DNA from: Hydrogenophaga sp. SL48
Lineage (GTDB): Bacteria > Pseudomonadota > Gammaproteobacteria > Burkholderiales > Burkholderiaceae_C
Direction: 5' to 3'
Assembly (NCBI RefSeq): GCF_021729865.1
Contig: NZ_CP063400.1
Span: 1,302,001 to 1,366,000, forward strand
DNA length: 64,000 nt
This document shows positions 25,694-33,388 of the stretch, in pieces. Under the pieces are notes generated by a model. That model ran no database searches and was not told the origin of the DNA. It saw nothing but the letters and a program-made list of their open reading frames with translations. Made by a program: the position numbers and the translations under genes. Within the stretch, counting starts at the first letter, position 1, and each line of letters opens with the position of its first letter.

Positions 25694-27163
25694 TCAGTCG
25701 TTGTCGATGCCGTCCCAGCACAGGTACTTGATTTCGATGAACTCCTCGATGCCGTACTGGGAGCCTTCGCGCCCCAGGCCGCTCTGCTTGACGCCGCCGA
25801 AGGGCGCGACCTCGGTCGAGATCAGGCCGGTGTTGATGCCCACCATGCCGCACTCCAGGGCCTCGGCCGTGCGCCAGATGCGGGACGCGTCCCGGCTGAA
25901 CAGGTAGGACGCCAGGCCGAACTCGGTGTCGTTGGCCAGGGCGATCGCTTCGTCGTCGGTCGTGAAGCGGATCAGGGGCATCACCGGGCCGAAGGTCTCC
26001 TCAATGGCGACGGCCATGTGGGGCGCCACGTCGGCGAGCACCGTGGGCTCGTAGAAACCGCCCCCCAGGGCGTGGCGCTGTCCGCCGGTGAGCACACGCG
26101 CGCCCGCCGCGACGGCGTTGGCCACATGCGCCTCGACTTTGCGGACGGCGGCGGCGTCGATCATCGGACCGATCTGCACGCCGTCGTCCAGCCCGTTGCC
26201 AACCTTCAGGCCCGCCACGCGCTCGGCGAGGCGCCGGGCCAGCGCGTCGTGGATGCCGTCTTGCACCAGCACGCGGTTGGCCGCGATGCAGGACTGGCCT
26301 GTGTTGCGGAACTTGGCCACCAGGATGCCTTCGACGGCCCGTTCGAGGTCCGCGTCGTCGAACACGATGCAGGGCGCGTTGCCGCCCAGCTCCATCGAGC
26401 ACTTTTTGATCGTCGAAGCCGACTGCTGCAACAGCACACGACCGACTTCTGTGGACCCTGTGAAGGTGATTTTGCGAACCAGGGGATGCGAGGTCAGCAC
26501 GCCGCCGATGGCGCGCGTGTCGGCGCCAGTGAGCACGCTGAACACGCCGGCAGGCACACCCGCGCGCAATGCCAGCTCACCCAGGGCCAGCGCCGTCAGT
26601 GGCGTCTGGCTGGCGGGCTTGACCACCATGGTGCAGCCGGCCGCCAGCGCCGGGCCGGCCTTGCGGGCGATCATCGCGGCCGGGAAGTTCCAGGGCGTGA
26701 TCGCCGCGCAGACGCCGATGGGCTGCTTGAGCGTGACGATGCGCTGCGTGTCCTTGGGCGCCGGGATGACCTCACCACGCACGCGCTTGGCTTCCTCGGC
26801 GAACCACTGCACGAAGCCGGTGGCATAGTCGATCTCGCCGCGGGCCTCGGCCAGGGGCTTGCCTTCCTCCAGCGTGATCAGCGTGGCCAGGTCGTCCTTG
26901 CTGTCCACGATGAGCTGCCACCAGCGGTACAGGATTTGCGAACGGTGCCTGGCCGTCGTCTTGCGCCAGCTGCGGAAGGCTTTGTCCGCGGCTTCCACGG
27001 CGCGCGTGGTCTCGTCGTCCTTGCAACGCGGAAGGCGGGCCAGCAGTTCCCCGTTGGCCGGATTGAAGAGATCCGAGGCGCCGTGCGGCGTGTCGGTGAT
27101 CCACTGGCCGTCGATCAGCGCGGCTTCGCGCCAGAGGCCCGGGTCTTTGAGCAGGGTCTTCAT
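25694..27163 (-). CDS. Semialdehyde dehydrogenase (succinate- or 2-oxoglutarate-semialdehyde type)
   Basis: The 489-residue NAD(P)-dependent aldehyde dehydrogenase has the GabD-like pattern: N-F-P-A-A-M-I-A-R-K near 165, the catalytic glutamate in M-E-L-G-G-N-A-P, the catalytic cysteine in N-T-G-Q-S-C-I-A-A-N-R and a C-terminal G-G-V-K-Q-S-G-L-G-R-E-G. The closest functional groups are succinic semialdehyde and 2-oxoglutarate semialdehyde dehydrogenases. It lies 12 bases after the DapA-family gene. That pairing points to an oxidised dicarboxylic semialdehyde entering the TCA cycle. The exact substrate is not determined. Confidence 0.9.
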   Translation of the reverse strand: MKTLLKDPGLWREAALIDGQWITDTPHGASDLFNPANGELLARLPRCKDDETTRAVEAADKAFRSWRKTTARHRSQILYRWWQLIVDSKDDLATLITLEEGKPLAEARGEIDYATGFVQWFAEEAKRVRGEVIPAPKDTQRIVTLKQPIGVCAAITPWNFPAAMIARKAGPALAAGCTMVVKPASQTPLTALALGELALRAGVPAGVFSVLTGADTRAIGGVLTSHPLVRKITFTGSTEVGRVLLQQSASTIKKCSMELGGNAPCIVFDDADLERAVEGILVAKFRNTGQSCIAANRVLVQDGIHDALARRLAERVAGLKVGNGLDDGVQIGPMIDAAAVRKVEAHVANAVAAGARVLTGGQRHALGGGFYEPTVLADVAPHMAVAIEETFGPVMPLIRFTTDDEAIALANDTEFGLASYLFSRDASRIWRTAEALECGMVGINTGLISTEVAPFGGVKQSGLGREGSQYGIEEFIEIKYLCWDGIDND

Positions 27164-27175
27164 TCGGGTACTTGC

Positions 27176-28195
27176 TCAGCAAGGGAAACGGCCAACCATG
27201 AACTGGCTGTCGGGGTCGTCGGTCACGGGCAGGCCGGACGCCACCAGGCCCTGGCGCAGTGGCTTCATGAAGCGGTCGGGAATGCGCATGGCCGGCGCAC
27301 GCAGGGGGCCGCCGTTGAAGCCGGCCAGCCAGTCCTGGTACTTCCACATGGTGCGGTTCAGCACACCGGTGCCGCCGGCGTACGACTGGGCGGCCGCGCC
27401 GTTGGCGCTGCGCGCGGGGTTGACCTTCCAGTACAGCGCCATGGCGGCCTCCCATTCGCCCTGGCGGGCGAGTTCGAAGGCACGGGGGTAGTAGTCGCTC
27501 ATCCACTGCGTGTTGCTGGTGCCCGAGAACTGCAGCTTCATCAGGCTCATCAGGGGAATGGCGTCGCCCTCGATGGGGCAGCTGATCACCACCTCGTCGC
27601 GGAAGTGGTGGTACATCTCGCAGATGCCAGCCGGCAGCGGAAAGCCCTGTTCGGACTTGATGGCCACGATGTTGGGGCAGTCCTTCAGGAGGCGCCGCAC
27701 CAGCTCCACCGACATGCCGGACGGGTGCACGCGCTCGAAGCCCCACAGCGGGATCGGAAACAGCATCACGGCCAGGTCGGTCGCGTCGCAGAACTGTTTG
27801 GTGTAGTCGTAGATCTCCTGTTCGCTCGTGGGCCAGAACTGGGGCGGGTAGGACAGCAGAACGATGTCGGCGCCGGCCTTCTCGGCGAGCTTCACGGCCC
27901 GGATGTTTTCGGCCAGCGTGCCGAAGGCTGCGTGGAAGAAGAGACCAAAGTCCTGACCACCGGCCTCGCGCGCCAGGGACGTGAACTGCGCGTTTTCTTC
28001 GGGTGTGATGGCCACCTCGGCGCACAGCAGGGTGTAGGTGTAGCCCAGCTGCTTGGCCAGCTCAACGTCGTGGCGGATGCCGCGCTCGTTGAGCCGGGTG
28101 AGGTCGGCCGAGTAGGAGGGGATGGTGACTGCGGAGCAGCCCACCAGATGTTCACGGGCCCAGGCGCGGGCGTCACTGCGTTGGTACGAAGCCAT
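27176..28195 (-). CDS. DapA/NAL-family lyase or deaminase, substrate unknown
   Basis: This 339-residue protein is longer than typical DapA (about 295). It keeps the Schiff-base lysine K180 in N-I-V-A-I-K-S-E-Q-G and the family barrel pattern. The usual catalytic tyrosine motif Y-N-x-P appears instead as F-P-I-P (146-149), so the general acid/base residue is changed. The family includes decarboxylating dehydratases and the pyrroline-4-hydroxy-2-carboxylate deaminase of hydroxyproline catabolism, both of which deliver 2-oxoglutarate semialdehyde. The adjacent dehydrogenase and cyclodeaminase-family genes make such a role plausible but unproven. Confidence 0.82.
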   Translation of the reverse strand: MASYQRSDARAWAREHLVGCSAVTIPSYSADLTRLNERGIRHDVELAKQLGYTYTLLCAEVAITPEENAQFTSLAREAGGQDFGLFFHAAFGTLAENIRAVKLAEKAGADIVLLSYPPQFWPTSEQEIYDYTKQFCDATDLAVMLFPIPLWGFERVHPSGMSVELVRRLLKDCPNIVAIKSEQGFPLPAGICEMYHHFRDEVVISCPIEGDAIPLMSLMKLQFSGTSNTQWMSDYYPRAFELARQGEWEAAMALYWKVNPARSANGAAAQSYAGGTGVLNRTMWKYQDWLAGFNGGPLRAPAMRIPDRFMKPLRQGLVASGLPVTDDPDSQFMVGRFPC

Positions 28196-28222
28196 GGTGT
28201 TCCTTGTGGAGGCGGGAGAGGG

Positions 28223-29242
28223 TTACTTGGAAACGGGGACGATGCTGTGGGCGAGCGGTGTGCCGACGCCCTGTTCGCGGGCGCGGGCCAGCAGCATTTC
28301 GGCGGTGACGACGTCCTGCAAGGCGGAGCCGACGGACTTGTAGACCACGATGTCGGCGGCGTTCTGGCGAACCGCCTTGCCCGACACGAAGTCGCTGAGC
28401 GAGACCAGCTTGGACGACACATCGACATCGGCCCGGCGCGCGGCCAGCAGGTCGCCGGTGTCGTGCGCGACCTCCTCGACCATGTCGGCGACGATGAGGT
28501 GGGCCCGCGCCAGCACCTGTTCGTCCACCTCACGCTGTTCGGGCAGGGTGGAGCCAATGGACACCACCGTCATGCCAGGCTCCAGCCACTCACCCCGCAG
28601 CACGGGCGACTCGTCGCGGCTGCGCGCGGCGCACAGGACCACGTCGGCGCCCTGCACAGCGTCCTGTGCGGAGGCCACCGGCACCACCTCCAGAGAGGTC
28701 TGGCTGTGCATGTCGGCGGCGAAGCGCTCGCGACTGGCGGGCGTGGGGCTGAAGACCTGGACAGCCGCCAGCGCGCGGACCGAGGCCAGGGCCAGCAGCA
28801 ACCCGCGGGCCTCGAAGCCCGAGCCGATCACGGCCACGCGCAGCGGCCGCCGGGGCGCCGCCGTGTCGACCGCGACCGCGGCCGTGGCGGCGGTGCGGAT
28901 GCCCGTGATCCGGTTGCCGTCGATGAGGGCGGTCAGGCCCATCGTGGTCTGGTCAAAGAGCGAGATGAGGTAGCTGGCCCGGCGGTGTGTCATCGACGCC
29001 GAGATCAGCTTGCAGCCCAGGTGGCCACCCGAGGGTGACACGGCGGTGAGCGCCCGCAGCCACAGGCCGTTGCCCCGGGCCATCGAGCGCGGAGGCAACA
29101 TGGCAGGGTCGACGTCGCTGGCGTAGGCCTGGCGCAGCGCCTGAACCGCCGAGGCCCAGTCCGCGAGTTGTTCGACGTCGGCGTCGGAGATGAAGAGGGT
29201 CGGCGGCACACCGGTGGCCGCAAGGTGGTGGGTGATTCCCAA
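28223..29242 (-). CDS. Ornithine cyclodeaminase / mu-crystallin family protein
   Basis: The 339-residue protein has the family's N-terminal dimer domain (L-F-I-S-D-A-D-V), lysine in L-G-C-K-L-I-S, an NAD-binding G-S-G-F-E-A-R and a late D-I-V-V-Y-K-S-V-G motif. Members include ornithine cyclodeaminase, alanine dehydrogenase and delta1-pyrroline-2-carboxylate reductase. Start TTG 29242 is supported by AGGAG seven bases upstream; the nearby ATG is out of frame. Its place before the DapA-like gene favours an imine or cyclic imino acid reductase. The substrate is not established. Confidence 0.85.
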   Translation of the reverse strand: MGITHHLAATGVPPTLFISDADVEQLADWASAVQALRQAYASDVDPAMLPPRSMARGNGLWLRALTAVSPSGGHLGCKLISASMTHRRASYLISLFDQTTMGLTALIDGNRITGIRTAATAAVAVDTAAPRRPLRVAVIGSGFEARGLLLALASVRALAAVQVFSPTPASRERFAADMHSQTSLEVVPVASAQDAVQGADVVLCAARSRDESPVLRGEWLEPGMTVVSIGSTLPEQREVDEQVLARAHLIVADMVEEVAHDTGDLLAARRADVDVSSKLVSLSDFVSGKAVRQNAADIVVYKSVGSALQDVVTAEMLLARAREQGVGTPLAHSIVPVSK

Positions 29243-29351
29243 GGCATGTCTCCTGTTGATGGGAGTGCATGCTAGGGATCAACCGTGCTGCGAGGGAGCC
29301 CCGGAACGCGAAAGCAGCTGTCCGGAATCCGGTTGGCCGAGCTGCCGTGTC

Positions 29352-30254
29352 TTACGAATTCAGCAAGGCAGGCGCCACTTCCTGGATCAGCCTGGACACC
29401 TCGCGCAGCGCGTGGGTGGAGGGCCGGTGAAGGGTGGTGCCGAGCACCACCGAGCGCGAAAGCACGGGGTCGACGATGTGCAGGGTGGTCAGGCGTTCGC
29501 GCTGGGGTGCGCTCAGCTGGCCCGCGGTGATGGCGAACCCGCCGCCGTGCGCCACGATCTCGTGCTGGAGGTGGATGGAGTCGGCCTCCGCCGCCATCTG
29601 GAGCGACGCATCCCGCTGCCGCGCCAGGCCTTCCAGCCGCGAGCGCATCGGGTGGGGGTTGGACGGCAACACCAGCGCAAGCGCCAGGACCTCGTTGAAG
29701 CTGATGGTCTGGCGAGACGCGAGCGGGTGGGCCGCCGGAACGATCAGCGAGAGCGGCAACGTGGTCAGAACGGGCTCGTCCGGGTGGGCGGTGTTTTCCT
29801 CTCGCAGCAACAGCGAGAGGTCCAGGCGTCCCTCCTTGAGCCACTCTTCGAGCTGCGCGCTGGAACCTTCGGTGATGTGCAGCTGCACCTCGGGAAACCG
29901 CTGTTTGGCTTCAGCGAAGAGCGGCCCCGCGAGAATCGCCACGGTCGACGGCAGCAAGCCCAGACGCACCTCGCCCATCGGAACGCCCCGGCTGGCGCGG
30001 ATGTCGTCGGCCAGCTGCTCGCTCGCCAGGATCATGGCCTTGATGCGGGGGTAGATCCGCTCGCCGAGTTCGGTCAGCACCACCCCGCGACCCGTGCGCC
30101 GGAACAGGCGGCTGCCGGACTCCTCTTCGAGCTGGGCAATGTGCCGGCTGACCACCGACGGGGGCATGTCCAGCGCCGCAGAGGCGCGCGACAGGCTGCC
30201 CAGTTCGGCGACTTTCGCGAACAGATGCCATTTCGGATCCAGGATGGTCTGCAC
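29352..30254 (-). CDS. LysR-family transcriptional regulator
   Basis: The 300-residue protein has an N-terminal winged helix (G-S-L-S-R-A-S-A-A-L, V-V-S-R-H-I-A-Q-L-E) and a LysR effector-binding domain (about 90-300). The GTG at 30254 is the only plausible start after the Nudix stop, but it lacks a clear ribosome site. LysR proteins usually activate the adjacent operon with a pathway intermediate as effector. It is transcribed in the same direction as its likely targets (28223-24684) rather than divergently, which is less common. Confidence 0.88.
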   Translation of the reverse strand: MQTILDPKWHLFAKVAELGSLSRASAALDMPPSVVSRHIAQLEEESGSRLFRRTGRGVVLTELGERIYPRIKAMILASEQLADDIRASRGVPMGEVRLGLLPSTVAILAGPLFAEAKQRFPEVQLHITEGSSAQLEEWLKEGRLDLSLLLREENTAHPDEPVLTTLPLSLIVPAAHPLASRQTISFNEVLALALVLPSNPHPMRSRLEGLARQRDASLQMAAEADSIHLQHEIVAHGGGFAITAGQLSAPQRERLTTLHIVDPVLSRSVVLGTTLHRPSTHALREVSRLIQEVAPALLNS

Positions 30255-30334
30255 GGTGGGGTGTGGGACGGGAAGCCCTGGCGGAGTGGTTCGGTTCGCC
30301 GCCGCCGCGCGCTGACCGGGGCGGCGGCGGGCGC

Positions 30335-30889
30335 TCAGGCGATGTCGATGGTGTGGAACCCGAACCGCCCGCGGCGGCGGTCGGCGAAATAGCACTCCAG
30401 CGTTTCGCGCACCGTGCGGAACGCGATCTCGTCCCAGGGAATCTGGTCTTCGGTGAAGAGCCGAGCCTCGATGGTTTCAAAACCGGGATCAAAGTGGTCG
30501 CTGAGCAGGCGGGCCCGGTAGTACATGTGCAACTGGCCGACGCGAGCCACGTTCATCAGGGTGAACAGCTCGCCGAGTTCGATCTGCGCCCCCGCTTCTT
30601 CGATGGTCTCGCGGTGCGCGCCCTCGGCGGTGGTTTCGCCCAGCTCCATGAAGCCGGCCGGCAGGGTCCATTTGCCCTTGCGCGGCTCGATGTTGCGCAG
30701 GCAGAGCAGCACCTGTTCGCCGGTCTCGCCCCACACCGGCACCGTGCCCACCACATTGAGCGGGTTCTCGTAGTGCACGGTGTGGCACACGGTGCAGATC
30801 GCGCGGGGTTTGGTGTCGCCGTCGTCGGGAAGCCGGTAGGTGACGCTCGCGCCGCATTGGCGGCAGTGCTGAATGGGGCTGCGTTGCAT
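30335..30889 (-). CDS. Nudix hydrolase with N-terminal zinc ribbon
   Basis: The 184-residue protein has a zinc ribbon with C9-x2-C12 and C32-x2-C35, then a Nudix box at 79-101 (G-F-M-E-L-G-E ... R-E-T-I-E-E-A-G). This layout is typical of NudC-like or ADP-ribose-type pyrophosphatases in Burkholderiales. The product is a housecleaning or cofactor-processing enzyme of unknown specificity. It sits between dctP and the LysR gene with gaps of about 80 bases, so it may be a bystander of the catabolic region. Confidence 0.9.
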   Translation of the reverse strand: MQRSPIQHCRQCGASVTYRLPDDGDTKPRAICTVCHTVHYENPLNVVGTVPVWGETGEQVLLCLRNIEPRKGKWTLPAGFMELGETTAEGAHRETIEEAGAQIELGELFTLMNVARVGQLHMYYRARLLSDHFDPGFETIEARLFTEDQIPWDEIAFRTVRETLECYFADRRRGRFGFHTIDIA

Positions 30890-30970
30890 GCGGCAAAGTG
30901 TAGGGGGAAATGACCAAGGGCCCCGTGAGGAGCCCTTGGTCGGTGGGGGTGGAGACAGGGTCTCCGGTGA

Positions 30971-32068
30971 TCAGCCCTTCTTGGCCGGCGCCGCCGTTTT
31001 GGCGGGCGCCGCAGGCGCCGCTGCGGCCACCTTGCCGTGCTTCTCGATCAGGCCCTTGGCCGTCTCCAGCAGCTGCTTGCCGTTGAAGCCGCGCTTGTCC
31101 ATGTCCTGCATCCACTCCACCTCCACCAGGCGGGCCTTGCGCTTGAACTCCTGCGCTTCGGCGGCGGGGATGGTGTAGATCGAGTTGCCCTGTTTGACAG
31201 CCGATTCGCGGCCGGCGATGTCGCCGGTCTGCTGCACCTTGCCCAGCCAGGCCGAGGTCTCCAGGCCGGAATTCTTGTCGATGATGGCCTTCAGGTCGGG
31301 CGGCAGCGAGGCGTATTTGGCCTTGTTCATCGCCATCACGAACGTGGTCGTGTAGAGCGCACCGCCAGCGGGGTCGAACTCGCTGTGGAACTTGGTCAGC
31401 TCGTGCACCTTGACCGAGGGCACCACTTCCCAGGGGATCACGCAGCCGTCGATCACGCCTTTGGACAGCGCGTCGGGGATCTGCGGCAGGGGCATGCCCA
31501 CCGGCGAAGCGCCGAGGTAGCTCAGCATTTTCGTGATCTGGCGCGTGGGGCCCCGCACCTTGGAGCCGACGAGGTCGGCGGCGGTCTTGACCTGCTTGTT
31601 GCGCATGTGGAACATGCCCGGGCCATGCACCTGGAGCGCCAGCACCTGCACGTCCTTGAACTCGTCCTTGGCGGCGGTCTGGGTGTATTCCCAGAAGGCT
31701 TTCGAGGTGGCTTCGGCGTTGTTCATCATGAACGGCAGCTCGAACACCTCGATGCGCGGGAAGCGGCCGGGCGTGTTGCCCGGCAGGGTCCAGACGATGT
31801 CCACCACGCCGTCGCGGGCCTGGTCGAACAGCTGCACGGGCGTGCCGCCCAGCTGCATGGCGGGGTAGGCCTCGAACTTGATGCGGCCGTCCGAGTCCTT
31901 GGTGACCTTGTCCATCCACGCCTTGTGCATGTTGAGCCACACGTTGGACTGCGGGGCCATGAAGGTGTGGAACTTGAGCGTGACGCTCTGCTGGGCCAGG
32001 CCCACCAGGGCGGGGGCGCCGAAGGCCACGGCGGCGCCGGACTGGAGCAGGGTTCTGCGTTGGATCAT
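30971..32068 (-). CDS. TRAP transporter solute receptor (DctP family)
   Basis: The 365-residue protein begins at ATG 32068 (M-I-Q-R-R-T-L-L-Q), with a twin-arginine-like or Sec signal, and has the DctP fold pattern with V-K-F/L-K-F-H-T-F near the mature start and the conserved K-V-R-G-P-T-R arginine that binds the substrate carboxylate. The tail is an Ala/Lys/Pro-rich extension. No dctQ or dctM lies in the window, so the receptor must use a membrane complex encoded elsewhere. It follows the FAH-family gene with its own likely promoter. Confidence 0.92.
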   Translation of the reverse strand: MIQRRTLLQSGAAVAFGAPALVGLAQQSVTLKFHTFMAPQSNVWLNMHKAWMDKVTKDSDGRIKFEAYPAMQLGGTPVQLFDQARDGVVDIVWTLPGNTPGRFPRIEVFELPFMMNNAEATSKAFWEYTQTAAKDEFKDVQVLALQVHGPGMFHMRNKQVKTAADLVGSKVRGPTRQITKMLSYLGASPVGMPLPQIPDALSKGVIDGCVIPWEVVPSVKVHELTKFHSEFDPAGGALYTTTFVMAMNKAKYASLPPDLKAIIDKNSGLETSAWLGKVQQTGDIAGRESAVKQGNSIYTIPAAEAQEFKRKARLVEVEWMQDMDKRGFNGKQLLETAKGLIEKHGKVAAAAPAAPAKTAAPAKKG

Positions 32069-32182
32069 GGAAAAGGTCTCCTGGGTTCGGTCAATCAAAA
32101 GAGGAAAACGAGGGTGTCAACCCGACGAAGTTAAAGCCTGGCGCCGCAGGGGCGCTTCGGGTCAAACCCGCGAAGGGCGGAC

Positions 32183-32225
32183 GTGAATGTCCATTTCGTG
32201 ATTTATTTTTGTGAAATGCATTCAC
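32183..32225. promoter_or_regulatory. Nested inverted repeat upstream of dctP
   Basis: GTGAATG (32183-32189) is mirrored by CATTCAC (32219-32225). Inside it ATTTC (32193-32197) is mirrored by GAAAT (32213-32217). A TATAAT on the minus strand lies just outside, near 32235-32240, so the palindrome would cover the start of a dctP transcript. It has operator shape; the regulator is unknown. Confidence 0.5.
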
Positions 32226-32270
32226 CCATGCGAAATTATAAGTGGGTGCTGATGGGGGTCGGGCCCGGCT

Positions 32271-32966
32271 TCAGGCCACCTTGACCGTGATGCCACTCAG
32301 CCCGTCGACGCCACCGGTCATGGTGTCGCCCTTGACCACCGCCGCCACGCCTTCGGGCGTGCCGGTGTAGATCAGGTCGCCGGGCTGCAGTTCCCAGGCG
32401 TTGGACAGGTGTTCGATGGTCTCGGCGATGTTCCAGATCAGCTTGGCGACGTTGCTGCGCTGGCGGTCGCTGCCGTTGACCTGCACCCAGATGGCCGCGT
32501 TGGCGATGTCGCCGGCCTCGGCCGCGGGCGTGATCGGGCCGATGGGGGCCGACTGGTCGTAACCCTTGCCGATGCACCAGGGGCGGCCCTGCTTCTTCAT
32601 CTCGGTCTGCAGGTCGCGGCGGGTCATGTCCAGGCCCACGGCGTAGCCGAAGATGTGGCTTGCGGCGTCTTCGGCCTTGATGCCACGACCGCCTTTGCCC
32701 ATCGCCACGACCAGCTCGATCTCGTGGTGCAGGTTGGAGGTGAGGCTGGGGTAGGGGATGACGGCGGTCTTGCCAGGGTCGGCGACCACGATGGCGTCGG
32801 CCGGCTTGAGGAAGAAAAACGGCGGCTCGCGGCCGGTGAACCCCATCTCCTTGGCATGCTCTTCGTAGTTGCGGCCGACGCAATAGATGCGGTGCACCGG
32901 AAAGCGTTCGGCACGTCCGACCACGGGCACGGAGACGACGGGCGGTGGGGTGAAAACGAAGCTCAT
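32271..32966 (-). CDS. Fumarylacetoacetate hydrolase-family protein
   Basis: The 231-residue protein has the single-domain FAH pattern: Y-C-V-G-R-N-Y near 28, F-F-L-K-P near 50, metal ligands in H-H-E-I-E-L-V, the G-Y-A-V-G-L-D-M-T-R-R-D segment and a late Y-T-G-T-P-E-G-V. Such enzymes hydrolyse acylpyruvates or decarboxylate oxaloacetate-like acids. The ribosome site AGAAAGGA fits the start. Its position after the Rieske, ligase and ferredoxin genes suggests it cleaves a ring-opened product, though it could be a general acylpyruvase. Confidence 0.92.
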   Translation of the reverse strand: MSFVFTPPPVVSVPVVGRAERFPVHRIYCVGRNYEEHAKEMGFTGREPPFFFLKPADAIVVADPGKTAVIPYPSLTSNLHHEIELVVAMGKGGRGIKAEDAASHIFGYAVGLDMTRRDLQTEMKKQGRPWCIGKGYDQSAPIGPITPAAEAGDIANAAIWVQVNGSDRQRSNVAKLIWNIAETIEHLSNAWELQPGDLIYTGTPEGVAAVVKGDTMTGGVDGLSGITVKVA

Positions 32967-33044
32967 GAAGTCCTTTCTGGCGCGGGGTGGGGCGGGCGGT
33001 CAGTATAGGCAGGCAGGGCTGGCGGGGGGGCTGGAGGTCTGGGC

Positions 33045-33368
33045 TCAGTACTGGCTGGCCGGCAGCCGGACCACCAGCCCGTCGAGCGCGGGCGTGAGCT
33101 GAATCTGGCAACTCAGGCGGCTGCCGGGCTCCACCGGGCTGGCCGCGAAGTCCAGCATGTCGCGCTCGTCGGGAATGGCGGGTGGCAGCCGACCGATCCA
33201 GGGCTCGTCCAGCATCACGTGGCAGGTCGCGCAGGTGAGCGAACCGCCGCAGTCGGCGTCGATGCCCTTGACATCGGCGTCCACGGCCGCTTTCATGAGG
33301 CTCTGGCCCGGTGCGGTCTGGATGGTCTGCTCCGTGCCGTCGGCGCGGATGAATCGGATCTGGATCAT
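33045..33368 (-). CDS. Adrenodoxin-type 2Fe-2S ferredoxin
   Basis: The 107-residue protein has cluster ligands C40, C46, C49 and C87 in the C-x5-C-x2-C-x37-C pattern of adrenodoxin/putidaredoxin ferredoxins, with the G-G-S-L-T-C-A-T-C-H loop. It probably passes electrons to the Rieske oxygenase encoded two genes upstream. No ferredoxin reductase gene lies in the cluster, so the reductase must be shared or encoded elsewhere. It starts 20 bases after the ligase stop. Confidence 0.94.
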   Translation of the reverse strand: MIQIRFIRADGTEQTIQTAPGQSLMKAAVDADVKGIDADCGGSLTCATCHVMLDEPWIGRLPPAIPDERDMLDFAASPVEPGSRLSCQIQLTPALDGLVVRLPASQY

Positions 33369-33388
33369 GGTCTCGTGGGGGTGGTTGA

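Noticed and set aside
25622..29038. 1138-codon open frame on the plus strand
   Set aside because: It is antisense to the SSADH, DapA and OCD genes, all of which have intact family motifs. It has low-complexity His/Arg/Gly/Val composition typical of GC-rich shadow frames and crosses three real genes.
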